The notes: a model not told the origin generated them from the sequence alone. DNA of 64,000 nt from Neptunicoccus cionae (GCF_014643735.1 NZ_BMKA01000002.1:992001-1056000); one strand, 5' to 3'; shown: positions 34,801 to 44,268, numbered from the stretch's first letter. Numbers and translations: made by a program.

Positions 34801-34971
34801 ATGCCCCAGACATACCGACTGAAGCGCATGGCGGGCCGCTGGCACGTCATGGCCGTAAACGCCGCCACAGCCGCCCCAGAAACGGGCTGGCTGTCCCTTG
34901 GGGGCTGTGCCGATCCCGTAACCGCAACCCGCGTCTATCTGGCGCTGAAGCGGAGAAAGGACCACCAATGA
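34801..34971 (+). CDS. 56-residue basic island protein
   Basis: The frame of 56 residues (MPQTYRLKRMAGRWHVMAVN, then GWLSLGGCADPVTATRVY and LALKRRKDHQ) resembles no family known to me. It contains a tryptophan-rich beta-like first half and a basic tail. GGAGG lies 12 bases ahead. Its stop overlaps the start of the following helix-turn-helix gene (ATGA), continuing the chain of coupled small genes. Confidence 0.55.
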   Translation: MPQTYRLKRMAGRWHVMAVNAATAAPETGWLSLGGCADPVTATRVYLALKRRKDHQ

Positions 34972-35459
34972 GCCGCAAGCCATTCATTCGCGGCAAAAGG
35001 GGGGCTGGGCGTCACGTCCAGCTTCCTGAGTGGCTGCAAGCCTCCCCTGCATGGGCAACGCTAAGGCCGGGTCCAAGGGCGCTCTATATCGAGCTGAAGC
35101 GGCGATTTAACGGGGTGAACAACGGGCAAATAATCCTAAGCCACCGCGATGCGGCTATGGCCCTACACGTCCACCGCAACACAGTCGGGCCGTGGTTCCA
35201 AGAATTGCAGGAACGCGGGTTCATAGAAATGGTGCAAGCGCCCCACCTTGGCCCGTCCGGTTATGGCAAGGCGGCGGTGTGGTCGCTGCAAGAACTGCCC
35301 AGCGCAGACGGGCGTTCGGCTGCTAAGGCGTTCATGGGGTGGCGGGCAAAGGAAAAGCCCCGCACAAAAAGCCAGCACAGGTGCCACAAAAAACAGGACG
35401 GTTGCGGGGTAGATAGTGGATCTAGTGGGGGTACTGGCACAAAATCTGTGACGCTTTGA
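34968..35459 (+). CDS. Winged-helix DNA-binding protein of the island, possible replication initiator
   Basis: The 163-residue protein contains a winged helix-turn-helix: PGPRALYIELKRRFNGVNNG, ILSHRDAAMALHVHRNTVGP and FQELQERGFIEM. The C-terminus is basic and low in complexity. Similar proteins occur as the last gene of small alphaproteobacterial islands; a replication or regulatory role is plausible, not shown. It overlaps the upstream gene by 4 bases. Confidence 0.7.
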   Translation: MSRKPFIRGKRGAGRHVQLPEWLQASPAWATLRPGPRALYIELKRRFNGVNNGQIILSHRDAAMALHVHRNTVGPWFQELQERGFIEMVQAPHLGPSGYGKAAVWSLQELPSADGRSAAKAFMGWRAKEKPRTKSQHRCHKKQDGCGVDSGSSGGTGTKSVTL

Positions 35460-35581
35460 GGGGTTTGCCTGTAAGAAGCGTCACAAAAAGCAGGACATAT
35501 ATACATCTAGCCATGGGCAGTGTGTGGCTGGGACTCAAAACTGAGAAAAATGTTTCTAGCGAGTTCGCTACAATCGCAGTC

Positions 35582-36019
35582 TCAATCGCAGTTGGCTTGA
35601 TATACTGCGACTTTGGGAACTATCGGGCCGAGTTTGTTGCTGGTCCAAGCGACCTGCCTCCCTACAAAGTCGAAAGTATAGACATCTGCGTAATTCGAAT
35701 GGAACGCTCCAACTGACAAAAGGCTACCTTTGCTTATCAGCGGTACTACGGTTGCGCCGTCCTGCCTGTAGCCGGACGCTCCAACACTATCGTCAAACAG
35801 GATGTCCCATTCCTCCCCGTATCGAACTAAGACAATTTTACCGGTACTAATACCGTCTTGGCTCCAGTTTGGACCGTCTGGGTTGGTCAAATCATCTTGG
35901 AAGAAATACCCGTGACCCTTAGACGCTCCACAGCGTATTTGAACGCCGTCTTTTTGTTGGGCCAAAGCTAGTCCCGTGCTTAATCCGAACGTAATAAAGA
36001 AACGAAAAAAAAGGTTCAT
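35582..36019 (-). CDS. Exported protein of unknown function (island cargo)
   Basis: The 145-residue protein has a signal peptide (MNLFFRFFITFGLSTGLALA). Its mature beta-rich domain includes IRCGASKGHGYFF, a WSQDGIS segment, IVLVRYGEEWDILFDD and a closing Cys in YQANCD. A similar domain occurs in other alphaproteobacterial exported proteins, without known function. It is the only minus-strand gene of the island and is low in G+C. A longer frame from 36106 lacks a signal peptide, so 36019 is preferred. Confidence 0.75.
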   Translation of the reverse strand: MNLFFRFFITFGLSTGLALAQQKDGVQIRCGASKGHGYFFQDDLTNPDGPNWSQDGISTGKIVLVRYGEEWDILFDDSVGASGYRQDGATVVPLISKGSLLSVGAFHSNYADVYTFDFVGRQVAWTSNKLGPIVPKVAVYQANCD

Positions 36020-36505
36020 TTTTGCGCCTGCGAATATGTCGAAAAGAATGCAGTTATCCTCTGGGAGAGAGCAGGCAATTGTCCACCAAAAAGTTGCGCT
36101 CCCCAAGATTCTATTTGGATTTTAGCAACCAATACGCGCGTGTGGAGGGGGGGGCTTGGAAAGTCTTGGCGCGGTTCGATTGGGGACCGATACCCGCTGC
36201 GAAATTCGCGCACCCACAAATCAGGGAACTTGCGGCAACCTTTCTATCGGGCTTGCTTTGGCTCTTAGGTGTTCTGAAGCCTTAAAAAACCAAAACAGGC
36301 TTAAAAAGCAATCAACCTTTCAAAACCTGAAAAAACCTTAGTTTTGCGTAGCGGTTCAAGCGATGCGGGTTCAACATACTTCAACAGGGTTCTAAGCAAC
36401 TGCGGTGACGTCGGACAGCCAGTGAGGCTACTGGAGGCAGGTCATTCGCGGCAATTTTACAACGGCGAACCAAAGCGGATTTTGAACGGGATGGAAACGG
36501 CTTAG
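36020..36505. other. Non-coding right part of the island
   Basis: About 490 bases without a supported gene. The stretch 36280-36340 is A-rich, with AAAACC recurring about five times, which could bend DNA near the attachment site or mark an origin. The rest resembles no feature I know. Confidence 0.4.
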
Positions 36506-36525
36506 GGTGGATAAAAGGGTGGATA
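36506..36525 (+). promoter_or_regulatory. Paired GGTGGATA sites at right island end
   Basis: GGTGGATA at 36506-36513 and 36518-36525, with the same 12-base spacing and orientation as the left pair. A near copy, GGTGGATT, lies at 36570-36577. Candidate integrase arm-type sites. Confidence 0.5.
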
Positions 36526-36580
36526 CGGAAACCAGACAGCTCTGAAACCCATTCAAAAACAACGATTTAGGTGGATTTAG

Positions 36581-36655
<75 letters not shown>

Positions 36656-36743
36656 ACGCTGTGATTGGCGGGGTTTTAGCGGAAAATTCCGCGAACGCAA
36701 GGCCTAACTGGACGGGTTTGTCAGTCTGATGTACAGAGTGGCT

Positions 36744-36908
36744 ATGGGCAAGACAGATGCAGAGAACCGGGAACAGCTTTCCCCCAAGGAACGCGCCGCC
36801 GCCGAGCGGGCAGAGCGTTTGCGCAAGCAATTGCGTGACAACCTGCAACGGCGTAAGCAGCAGAGCCGTGCGCGCAAAGCAGACACGACAACAGACAACA
36901 ACGAATAG
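36744..36908 (+). CDS. Small basic conserved protein ahead of murA
   Basis: The 54-residue, highly charged helical protein (LSPKERAAAERAERLRKQLR, then DNLQRRKQQSRARK) is conserved in size and position upstream of murA in many Rhodobacteraceae, from memory. Its function is unknown; the pattern suggests one amphipathic helix that binds nucleic acid or a partner. In-frame ATG 36729 and GTG 36738 are alternative starts. Its stop lies 18 bases before murA. Confidence 0.7.
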   Translation: MGKTDAENREQLSPKERAAAERAERLRKQLRDNLQRRKQQSRARKADTTTDNNE

Positions 36909-36926
36909 CGCAGAGGGCAGCGTATT

Positions 36927-38192
36927 ATGGACAGCATTCTCGTAACGGGCAACGGGCCTGTGAACGGCCAAATTCCTATTGCAGGCGCGAAAAACGCCTG
37001 TTTGACGCTGATGCCAGCGACCTTGCTGAGCGAGGAGCCTCTGACGCTGACGAACGCGCCGCGGCTTTCGGACATTAAAACGATGGCGGAACTGCTGTCC
37101 TCGCTCGGGACTGAGGTTGCCGGATTGCAGGATGGGACGGTTCAGGCGCTCGGCACCAAGGAAATCAGCAATCACGTCGCCCATTACGACATTGTGCGAA
37201 AGATGCGGGCGTCCAATCTGGTGCTCGGCCCGATGCTGGCGCGGCTGGGTCATGCGGTCGTTTCGCTACCGGGGGGCTGTGCCATTGGAGCACGGCCGAT
37301 GGATATCCACACGGATGCGCTGGAACTGATGGGCGCGCAGATCGAACTGAAGGACGGCTATCTTCACGCCAAGACCAATGGTGGCTTGAAAGGCGCTGTG
37401 ATTCCCCTGCGTTTTGCCTCGGTCGGGGCGACAGAGAACATCCTTATGGCAGCGACATTGGCCAAGGGGACAACGGTGATCGAAAACGCCGCGAAAGAAC
37501 CCGAGATCGTGGATCTCGCCCAATGTTTGCGCAAAATGGGCGCGCAAATTGAAGGGGAAGGCACCAGCCGGATCGAAATTCAGGGTGTGGACCGCTTGCA
37601 CGGGGCGACGCATCCGGTTGTGACCGACCGGATTGAGCTCGGCACCTATATGCTTGCCCCTGCGATTGCCGGCGGTGAGGTGGAGCTGTTGGGCGGACGC
37701 CGCGAATTGCTGGGCGCGTTTTGTGACAAGCTGGAAGAAGCGGATATTTCTGTCGAAGAAACGGAAAAAGGCCTGAAGGTTAAGAATAAGGGTGCGCGGG
37801 TGAAATCGGTGGACGTGAAGACCGAAATTTTCCCCGGTTTCCCGACCGATTTGCAGGCGCAGATGATGGCGTTGTTGTGTACAGCGGAAGGGACTTCGGT
37901 TCTGGAAGAAACCATTTTTGAGAACCGCTTTATGCACGCGCCCGAACTGATCCGGATGGGTGCAGATATAGAGGTCCACGGCGGTGTGGCCACGGTTAAA
38001 GGCGTGGATCGTCTGAAAGGTGCGCCGGTGATGGCGACGGATTTGCGCGCATCGGTTTCGATGATCCTTGCCGGTCTGGCAGCAGAGGGCGAAACCATCG
38101 TCAGCCGCGTGTATCATCTGGATCGCGGCTATGAAAAAGTCGTGCGCAAGTTCAGCGCGGTCGGTGCAAAGATTGAACGGGTAAAAGCGTGA
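36927..38192 (+). CDS. murA: UDP-N-acetylglucosamine 1-carboxyvinyltransferase
   Basis: MurA adds enolpyruvate to UDP-GlcNAc, the first committed step of peptidoglycan synthesis. The 421-residue protein has AKNACL (Lys22), the fosfomycin-binding loop [13 protein letters not shown] with Cys118, and [16 protein letters not shown]. The active Cys is present, so fosfomycin sensitivity would be expected. Its stop overlaps the start of the DUF2948 gene, opening an operon that continues through hisD to the phosphatase gene. Confidence 0.97.
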   Translation: MDSILVTGNGPVNGQIPIAGAKNACLTLMPATLLSEEPLTLTNAPRLSDIKTMAELLSSLGTEVAGLQDGTVQALGTKEISNHVAHYDIVRKMRASNLVLGPMLARLGHAVVSLPGGCAIGARPMDIHTDALELMGAQIELKDGYLHAKTNGGLKGAVIPLRFASVGATENILMAATLAKGTTVIENAAKEPEIVDLAQCLRKMGAQIEGEGTSRIEIQGVDRLHGATHPVVTDRIELGTYMLAPAIAGGEVELLGGRRELLGAFCDKLEEADISVEETEKGLKVKNKGARVKSVDVKTEIFPGFPTDLQAQMMALLCTAEGTSVLEETIFENRFMHAPELIRMGADIEVHGGVATVKGVDRLKGAPVMATDLRASVSMILAGLAAEGETIVSRVYHLDRGYEKVVRKFSAVGAKIERVKA

Positions 38193-38671
38193 TGGCACAG
38201 GACGCAAAATTCGAAGATGGTGCAGAGCAGCCCTTGCGGTTGCGCGCCCTTGACGGGGACGATCTGGTTGCTGTTTCCGCAATGTTGCAGGATGCGGTGC
38301 TGCCCGTGTCCGAGATGGACTGGCAAGCGGGCAAGCGGCGGTTTGGTCTTTTGGCGAACCGGTTCCGTTGGGAAGACGCAGAGGCGGCCACCGTCGCGCG
38401 GCGCAAGGTTGAGCGGGTGCAGGCGGTTCTGGTGGTGGACAGCGTGTTGAAAGTGCGCACATCGGGGGTGGATATTACCGACAAGGATCAGGTGATCTCG
38501 CTGCTGACTGTGACGTTTGAACCGGCTGAAGATGGCGCAGGGACGATCCTGCTGACGCTGGCAGGGGACGGGGCGATTGCACTAGATGTGGAATGTGTTG
38601 AGGTCACGCTAAAGGACGTTACCCGCCCTTATGTTGCGCCATCGGGCAAGGTGCCGTCGCATCCTTCTTGA
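38192..38671 (+). CDS. DUF2948-family protein
   Basis: The 159-residue protein belongs to DUF2948, known mainly in Alphaproteobacteria: LRLRALDGDDLVAVSAMLQD, AVLPVSEMDWQAGKRRFGLL and a beta-rich second half with ISLLTVTFEP. Function unknown. The ATG shares its first base with the last base of the murA TGA; a GTG three bases upstream is an alternative. The conserved place between murA and hisD suggests co-regulation rather than a biochemical link. Confidence 0.88.
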   Translation: MAQDAKFEDGAEQPLRLRALDGDDLVAVSAMLQDAVLPVSEMDWQAGKRRFGLLANRFRWEDAEAATVARRKVERVQAVLVVDSVLKVRTSGVDITDKDQVISLLTVTFEPAEDGAGTILLTLAGDGAIALDVECVEVTLKDVTRPYVAPSGKVPSHPS

Positions 38672-38716
38672 GCCTCTCCGCCCATGCGGGTATCAGCACG
38701 GCAGGAGAATTTGCCA

Positions 38717-40030
38717 ATGCCCTTGTTTCTAGACACCTCATCCCCGAATTTTGACGCTGAATTCGATAACTTTCTGCATCTGAAACGTGACACAGACGTG
38801 CAGGTTGACGCTGTTGTTGCGGATATTCTGGCCGATGTTCAGACCCGCGGTGATGCGGCTGTGATTGATCTGACAGCTAAATTTGACGGGATGGATCTGA
38901 CGCCCGAAACGCTGGCGTTTACCAAGGCAGAGATTGATGCGGCGATTGAAACTGTGCCTGCGGCAGAGCGTGCTGCGCTGGAACTGGCGGCAGACCGGAT
39001 TCGCGCCTATCACGAGAAGCAACTGCCCGAGGATGCATGGTGGCAGGATGACAGCGGCGCGCAGCTTGGCTGGCGCTGGAGCGCGGTAGAGGCCGCAGGG
39101 CTGTACGTGCCGGGCGGTCTGGCGTCCTATCCTTCAAGTGTGCTGATGAATGCGATCCCTGCCTCTGTGGCTGGAGTGGAAAATCTGGTGATCTGTGCGC
39201 CCACCCCCAAAGGCGCGGTTAATCCGCTGGTGTTGCTGGCGGCGCGTCTGTCCGGTGTTGAAACCGTCTACCGGATCGGCGGCGCGCAGGCGGTTGGGGC
39301 GATGGCCTATGGAACGCAAACGATTGGCAAGGTGGATAAGATCACCGGACCAGGCAACGCTTTTGTGGCTGCGGCCAAGCGGCGGGTTTTTGGGACGGTG
39401 GGCATCGACATGATCGCTGGCCCATCCGAGATTCTGGTGATTGCCGATAAGGATAACAACCCGGACTGGATCGCGATGGATCTGCTGTCACAGGCGGAAC
39501 ACGATGAAAGCGCGCAGTCGATCCTGATCACGGATAACGCAGATTTCGCGCGGGCGGTGGCGGCTTCGGTCGAAAAGGCGCTGGAAACGCTGGAACGGCG
39601 TGAGATTGCCGCGAAAAGCTGGGCCGATTACGGCGCAGTGATTGTGACATCCGATCTGGATCAGGCGGCAAAGCTGTCCGACCGGATCGCACCTGAACAT
39701 CTGGAACTATGCGTGGCGGATGCCGCCGACTACAGCCGAAAGATACGTCATGCGGGCGCTATCTTTATCGGGGCATGGACGCCCGAGGCGATTGGTGATT
39801 ACGTGGGCGGGCCTAACCATGTGTTGCCGACCTCCCGTTCTGCAAGATTTTCCAGCGGGCTGTCCGTTCTGGATTTCATGAAGCGGACCACTCTGGCGCA
39901 GATGACTCCGGCAGCTTTGCGGGCCATTGGACCAGCGGCCGAAACACTGGCCATCTCCGAAAGCCTGCAAGCACACGGTCTGTCCGTTCGGGCACGACTG
40001 GATCAAATGAACGAGGACGACAATGGATGA
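38717..40030 (+). CDS. hisD: Histidinol dehydrogenase
   Basis: HisD performs the last two oxidations of histidine synthesis, L-histidinol to L-histidine. The 437-residue protein shows GWRWSAVEAAGLYVPGG, KITGPGNAFVAAAKRRVFG, IDMIAGPSEILVIAD, the zinc ligand region QAEHDESAQS and late GGPNHVLPTS. AGGAG lies 8 bases before the chosen ATG; an earlier in-frame start at 38684 would add 11 unrelated residues. Its end overlaps the UPF0262 gene by 8 bases. Confidence 0.96.
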   Translation: MPLFLDTSSPNFDAEFDNFLHLKRDTDVQVDAVVADILADVQTRGDAAVIDLTAKFDGMDLTPETLAFTKAEIDAAIETVPAAERAALELAADRIRAYHEKQLPEDAWWQDDSGAQLGWRWSAVEAAGLYVPGGLASYPSSVLMNAIPASVAGVENLVICAPTPKGAVNPLVLLAARLSGVETVYRIGGAQAVGAMAYGTQTIGKVDKITGPGNAFVAAAKRRVFGTVGIDMIAGPSEILVIADKDNNPDWIAMDLLSQAEHDESAQSILITDNADFARAVAASVEKALETLERREIAAKSWADYGAVIVTSDLDQAAKLSDRIAPEHLELCVADAADYSRKIRHAGAIFIGAWTPEAIGDYVGGPNHVLPTSRSARFSSGLSVLDFMKRTTLAQMTPAALRAIGPAAETLAISESLQAHGLSVRARLDQMNEDDNG

Positions 40031-40511
40031 TCTTTCCAAGCTGATCCATATTGAACTGGACGACAGCGGCCTTCCAGCCCCCACACCCGAGGTGGAGCGG
40101 GAACGCAAAGTCGCGTTGTTCGATTTGATGGAAGAGAATGTGTTCGGCCTTGTGGCGCGCAACGGCAAAGACATTCCGGAAGGGCCTTATCAGCTGTTCA
40201 TGTCAATCAAGGATCGCCGTGTCGTATGTGACGTGCGAACCGAGGACGGGTCACCGGCGTCTGAATTTCACCTCTCGGTGTCGCCGCTGAAGCAGGTGAT
40301 CAAAGATTACTTCCAGATTTGCGAAAGCTACTTTGACGCGGTGAAAAAGCTCCCGCCGGCCCAGATAGAGGCGATTGATATGGGGCGGCGCGGTATTCAC
40401 GACGAAGGCTCTCGTCAGTTGCTGGAGCGCTTAGAGGGGAAAATCCGCACAGACTTACCCACAGCGCGGCGCTTGTTCACCCTGATTTGCGTCCTGCATA
40501 TGCGTGGCTAA
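40023..40511 (+). CDS. UPF0262 family protein
   Basis: The 162-residue protein belongs to UPF0262: HIELDDSGLPAPTPEVERER, VALFDLMEENVF, MGRRGIHDEGSRQLLERLEG and KIRTDLPTARRLFTLICVLH. It is typical of Alphaproteobacteria and commonly follows hisD. The function is unknown. It overlaps hisD upstream and the phosphatase gene downstream by 8 bases each, so the three are translated together. Confidence 0.92.
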   Translation: MDDLSKLIHIELDDSGLPAPTPEVERERKVALFDLMEENVFGLVARNGKDIPEGPYQLFMSIKDRRVVCDVRTEDGSPASEFHLSVSPLKQVIKDYFQICESYFDAVKKLPPAQIEAIDMGRRGIHDEGSRQLLERLEGKIRTDLPTARRLFTLICVLHMRG

Positions 40512-40974
40512 CCCGAATATGGAGCTGACCCGTCCCTCATCTGTTTTGTTTTGTTGTGACCACAACTCAATCCGTTCGCCGATGGCGGAAGGCTTGCTGA
40601 AACAGGCTGTTGGGACATCCATCTTTGTGCAATCCGCTGGCGTAAAAGGCGACATGGAGATCGACGGCTATGCCATTACGGTCTGCCGCGAACTTGGCGT
40701 GGAACTGTCCCGCCATCGCACCCGATCCTTTGACGACCTGATGGAATGGGGCGACGATCTGGACAGCTATGACCTGATTGTCGCGCTGTCCCCTGCCGCA
40801 CAGCGCCGCGCGCTTGAATACACGCGCTATTATTCGCTGGAAGTGGAATACTGGCAGACCTTGGACCCGAGCGGATTTGGCGACAGCCGCGAGGCCAAGC
40901 TTGACCGGTACCGCGAAGTGCGGGACCAGATCGCAGAACGCATCCGCAAAAGATTTCCGACAGAAGAGTCCTGA
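40504..40974 (+). CDS. Low-molecular-weight protein-tyrosine-phosphatase family protein
   Basis: The 156-residue protein has the LMW phosphatase P-loop near the N-terminus (VLFCCDHNSIRSPMAEGLLK, C-x5-R with Cys18 and Arg24) and a late Asp-Pro (TLDPSGFGD) as the general acid region. It may be a phosphatase or an arsenate-reductase-like enzyme; the motif alone does not decide. The GTG start overlaps the previous gene; the in-frame ATG at 40519 is possible. It is the last gene of the murA-hisD operon here. Confidence 0.88.
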   Translation: MANPNMELTRPSSVLFCCDHNSIRSPMAEGLLKQAVGTSIFVQSAGVKGDMEIDGYAITVCRELGVELSRHRTRSFDDLMEWGDDLDSYDLIVALSPAAQRRALEYTRYYSLEVEYWQTLDPSGFGDSREAKLDRYREVRDQIAERIRKRFPTEES

Positions 40975-40978
40975 TCCG

Positions 40979-41914
40979 TCAGGGTTTCTTGCGCAGAAAG
41001 GGTGAAATATTGATTGCACCCGGGCTTTGGTTGCGTTGCCGTGTGCGCAAAACAGGCGTGTTGTTTGATCGTCCCCGACTCTCGCGCCAGACGATGTAGA
41101 TGCCGCTCAGGATGATCAGGGACGTGCCGATCAGGGTTGCTGAATCCAGGGTCTCATTGAAAAGGGTGTAACCGAAGATCGTGGCCCATATGATCTGTGA
41201 ATATTGCATCGGCGCAACCACTGCAGCCTCTCCGGCGCGGTAGGCGGCGATCAGGAACAGACCGGCCACAAAGGCCGAGACCGCGATCAACCCGACCAGC
41301 CCCAGATGTTCTATCGGCATCGGTTTGTAGACGAAGGCAAGCGCGGATCCCATGATCAGAAAGTTCAACGCCAACGGGTAGAGCATCAGCACAACAGAGC
41401 GTTCTTGCCGCCCGATCCGGCGCACAACCACCGAAGCAAAGGAGGAACACAGCGCTGCCATCAGCCCCGCCAGATGCCCCAGTTCCAGATCAGCACTGCC
41501 CGGTCGCAACACCACCAGCACGCCGCACAAGCCCAGCACCACAGCGCCCCAGCGGTGTATGCCCACTTTCTCGCCAAGGATTGGCACAGACAGCACCGTA
41601 ATCAGCAAGGGCATGGCGAAAAGCAGGGCATAGACCTGTGACAGCGGCAGGTTGGAAAAGGCGTAAAACACGCATAGCGCGGCAGAGACGGATGCCAGCG
41701 TGCGCGCCGCAACCCACCACGGATTGACCGGCCGCAAGTTTCCCTCGGTCGGGTCGCGCATCAGCATGGCCGTGACCAGCGGGAAAGACATCAGTGAGGA
41801 GAAAAAGATCAATTGCACGGGGGAATAACTGCCCCCGAGGAATTTCACGATCAGGTCGTGGGTTGCAAAGAATGCAAATGCGAGAAGGGCGAAGATGATG
41901 CTGCGCAGGGCCAT
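40979..41914 (-). CDS. DMT-superfamily (EamA) transporter
   Basis: The 311-residue inner membrane protein has about ten hydrophobic helices in two EamA repeats (first about 1-135, second about 145-285) and a basic cytoplasmic tail. Family members export metabolites or amino acids; no substrate can be named. It converges with the phosphatase gene, leaving only four bases between stops. In related genomes infA and maf usually follow the phosphatase gene, so this junction looks rearranged. Confidence 0.9.
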   Translation of the reverse strand: MALRSIIFALLAFAFFATHDLIVKFLGGSYSPVQLIFFSSLMSFPLVTAMLMRDPTEGNLRPVNPWWVAARTLASVSAALCVFYAFSNLPLSQVYALLFAMPLLITVLSVPILGEKVGIHRWGAVVLGLCGVLVVLRPGSADLELGHLAGLMAALCSSFASVVVRRIGRQERSVVLMLYPLALNFLIMGSALAFVYKPMPIEHLGLVGLIAVSAFVAGLFLIAAYRAGEAAVVAPMQYSQIIWATIFGYTLFNETLDSATLIGTSLIILSGIYIVWRESRGRSNNTPVLRTRQRNQSPGAINISPFLRKKP

Positions 41915-42004
41915 TGATAGACTGCTTTGGTCAGGGTCTTGGTGTCGCGGGCATCTTTGACCATTCCCGCCCTATTAGCAAATCCAAAGGGGGCCGGAGA
42001 GTGT

Positions 42005-42036
42005 TGCAAGGCAGCGGTTTTTCCCGCCGCCTTGCA
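42005..42036 (-). terminator. Hairpin after leuB
   Basis: An 8-bp stem (42005-42012 with 42029-42036) extended by a 4-bp inner stem lies just beyond the leuB stop. There is no T run, so rho-independent termination is uncertain. Confidence 0.45.
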
Positions 42037-42059
42037 CGAATTTACGCGAGTGTTGCCGC

Positions 42060-43166
42060 TTACAGGCTGGCTTGCAGCTCTGCGATGATGGCGTCTGTCA
42101 TTTCGGATGTGCTGACAGGTTTGCCACCGTCCGCCTGCATCAGATCGCCGGTGCGGATGCCTTTGGCCAGAACGGTTTCGACCGCTTTTTCCAGACGGGT
42201 TGCTTCTTCGCCCAGATCAAACGAGTAGCGCAGCGCCATTGCAAGGGACAGGATACAGGCACAAGGGTTAGCCTTGCTCTGGCCCATGATGTCAGGCGCG
42301 GAACCGTGGACCGGTTCGTACATTGCCTTGGGACGGCCGTTTGCCATTGGCGCGCCCAAAGAAGCGGACGGCAGCATGCCCAGCGAACCGGTCAGCATGG
42401 CGGCGCAATCGGACAGAATATCGCCGAACAGGTTGTCGGTGACGATCACATCGAACTGCTTCGGCGCGCGTACCAACTGCATTGCGCCGTTGTCGGCGTA
42501 CATGTGGGACAGTTCTACATCCGCATAATCGGCTTTGTGGACAGCCGTGACAACTTCACGCCACAAGATGCCGCTTTCCATCACGTTGGCTTTCTCCATG
42601 GAACAAACTTTGTTGTTCCGCTTGCGGGCCAGTTCGAATGCGCTGCGGGCAACACGGTCAATTTCCGCTTCGGTGTAACGCTGGGTGTTGATGCCCACGC
42701 GCTGTCCGTCTTCTTCAAAGATGCCGCGCGGTTCACCGAAGTAGGAACCGGAGGTCAGTTCGCGCACGATCATGATATCCAGACCGGAAACGATGTCTTT
42801 CTTAAGCGAAGAGAAATCCGCAAGGGCATCAAAACATTGTGCCGGACGCAGGTTGGCAAACAGGTCCATTTCCTTGCGCAGACGCAGCAGGCCCCGTTCG
42901 GGTTTTACGGAAAAGTCCAGATCGTCGTATTTCGGACCACCCACAGCGCCCAGCAGAACCGCGTCTACCTCTTGTGCCTTGGCCATAGTCGCATCGGTCA
43001 GCGGGGTGCCATGCGCGTCATAGGCTGCACCGCCCACTAGATCCTCGCTCACGTCGAATTTAACATCGCGCTTGTCGCCGAACCAAGCAATAACGCGCTG
43101 CACTTCGGTCATAACTTCCTGCCCGATGCCGTCGCCCGGCAGGATCAGCATTGATGGAGTGTTCAT
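42060..43166 (-). CDS. leuB: 3-Isopropylmalate dehydrogenase
   Basis: LeuB oxidises 3-isopropylmalate to 2-ketoisocaproate in leucine synthesis. The 368-residue protein has [45 protein letters not shown] (substrate-binding arginines), the Lys in [36 protein letters not shown], and the NAD site [10 protein letters not shown]. The start was placed at the ATG with AGGA ahead. It is monocistronic and separated from leuCD by four genes. Confidence 0.97.
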   Translation of the reverse strand: MNTPSMLILPGDGIGQEVMTEVQRVIAWFGDKRDVKFDVSEDLVGGAAYDAHGTPLTDATMAKAQEVDAVLLGAVGGPKYDDLDFSVKPERGLLRLRKEMDLFANLRPAQCFDALADFSSLKKDIVSGLDIMIVRELTSGSYFGEPRGIFEEDGQRVGINTQRYTEAEIDRVARSAFELARKRNNKVCSMEKANVMESGILWREVVTAVHKADYADVELSHMYADNGAMQLVRAPKQFDVIVTDNLFGDILSDCAAMLTGSLGMLPSASLGAPMANGRPKAMYEPVHGSAPDIMGQSKANPCACILSLAMALRYSFDLGEEATRLEKAVETVLAKGIRTGDLMQADGGKPVSTSEMTDAIIAELQASL

Positions 43167-43281
43167 TGTCCCATGTCCTTTTTTTAAATCTCGCATTTTC
43201 CTAGGCCGCAGGGGGCGTAGGGTCAAGACGGACGGCGCGGGAAAGCCGGCTCAAAGCCAGCATAAAACTGTGCTGCATTGC

Positions 43282-44160
43282 TTACAGGCGGCCGGGCAGA
43301 TGATCTGTCAGAAAATCAAAAACCCGCCGCACCTTTGCCGAAGTGCGCAGCGCGGAATGGGCTGTTATCCAGACGGGCAAGGGCGGGATGGTCAACTCGG
43401 GCAACAGTTCGATCAGGCCATATCGCTCCGCCTGTCGTTTCTGGCAGGCACCAAGCCCCACACCCGCCCGAAGCGCCTCCATATAGGTGACTTGATCGTC
43501 TACACGAAAGGCAAAGTCCTCTCGTTTTATCGGAAAGCCAAGGGCTGCTATGCCACGGATCATCAGGTCGGAACGGTCATACCCCAGCAGTACATGGTTC
43601 GCGATTTCTTCAAATTGTTGCGGTCTGCCTTTGCGTGCCAAATAGGACGGCGCGCCGTATAGCCCAATGGGGATTACACCGATCCTGCGTGCGATCAGAT
43701 CTTGTTGCATCGGTTGCACCATCCGCAGCGCAATATCCGCTTCGCGCAGCAACAGGTTTTCTGTGCTGTTGGTGGCGACCAGCTCAATCTGCAATTCCGG
43801 TTCCTGCGCCAGCAGCTCTGCGAGGAGTTCGGGCAGAATATAGGTCGCGACAATCTCGGAGGCTGTGATCCGGACGGTCCCGCGAACTTCGGCAGCGCGC
43901 CCTTCCGTGACCAGTGACATTTCCGCCGCCGCCCGTTGCATGGTTCGTGCGTGATCCAGCAGCGCGCGACCTGTGGGCGTCAGATCGTATCCTTTCGTGG
44001 CCCGCTGGAACAGGGTTGCGCCCAACTGGGACTGCAATTGTTCGATATGGCGGCCAATGGTGGGCTGGCTGCGTCCGCTCTTTCGCGCGGCGGCGGAATA
44101 TGATCCGCTTTGCGCCACGGCAAGGAAGCTTTGGATCAGCGTCCAGTCAAAACTTTGCAT
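43282..44160 (-). CDS. LysR-family transcriptional regulator
   Basis: The 292-residue protein has the LysR winged helix-turn-helix (FLAVAQSGSYSAAARKSGRS, QPTIGRHIEQLQSQLG, ATLFQRATKGYDLTPTGRAL) and a substrate-binding domain. It is divergent from the epimerase-like gene 44269-45153 with a short A+T-rich gap, so that gene is the probable target. The inducer is unknown. Confidence 0.92.
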   Translation of the reverse strand: MQSFDWTLIQSFLAVAQSGSYSAAARKSGRSQPTIGRHIEQLQSQLGATLFQRATKGYDLTPTGRALLDHARTMQRAAAEMSLVTEGRAAEVRGTVRITASEIVATYILPELLAELLAQEPELQIELVATNSTENLLLREADIALRMVQPMQQDLIARRIGVIPIGLYGAPSYLARKGRPQQFEEIANHVLLGYDRSDLMIRGIAALGFPIKREDFAFRVDDQVTYMEALRAGVGLGACQKRQAERYGLIELLPELTIPPLPVWITAHSALRTSAKVRRVFDFLTDHLPGRL

Positions 44161-44268
44161 GGGTTTCCATTCACTATTGAATAGTTGATATGCTTTTACA
44201 GGGAATTATCATTCAGATTTATTATAGATAGCTTTCCAGCACACACAATCACTTTGGAAGGACTGGAA

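Noticed and set aside
35456-35716. 86-codon plus-strand frame over the exported protein gene
   Set aside because: It lies mostly antisense to the better-supported signal-peptide gene at 35582-36019 and has no ribosome-binding site.
36022-36285. 87-codon plus-strand frame in the right part of the island
   Set aside because: No ribosome-binding site or domain; it overlaps the 5' region of the exported protein gene on the other strand.
37266-38462. Long minus-strand frame opposite murA
   Set aside because: His-, Arg- and Gln-rich shadow translation of murA and the DUF2948 gene.
42072-43040. 322-codon plus-strand frame opposite leuB
   Set aside because: Shadow frame; leuB on the other strand has all catalytic motifs.
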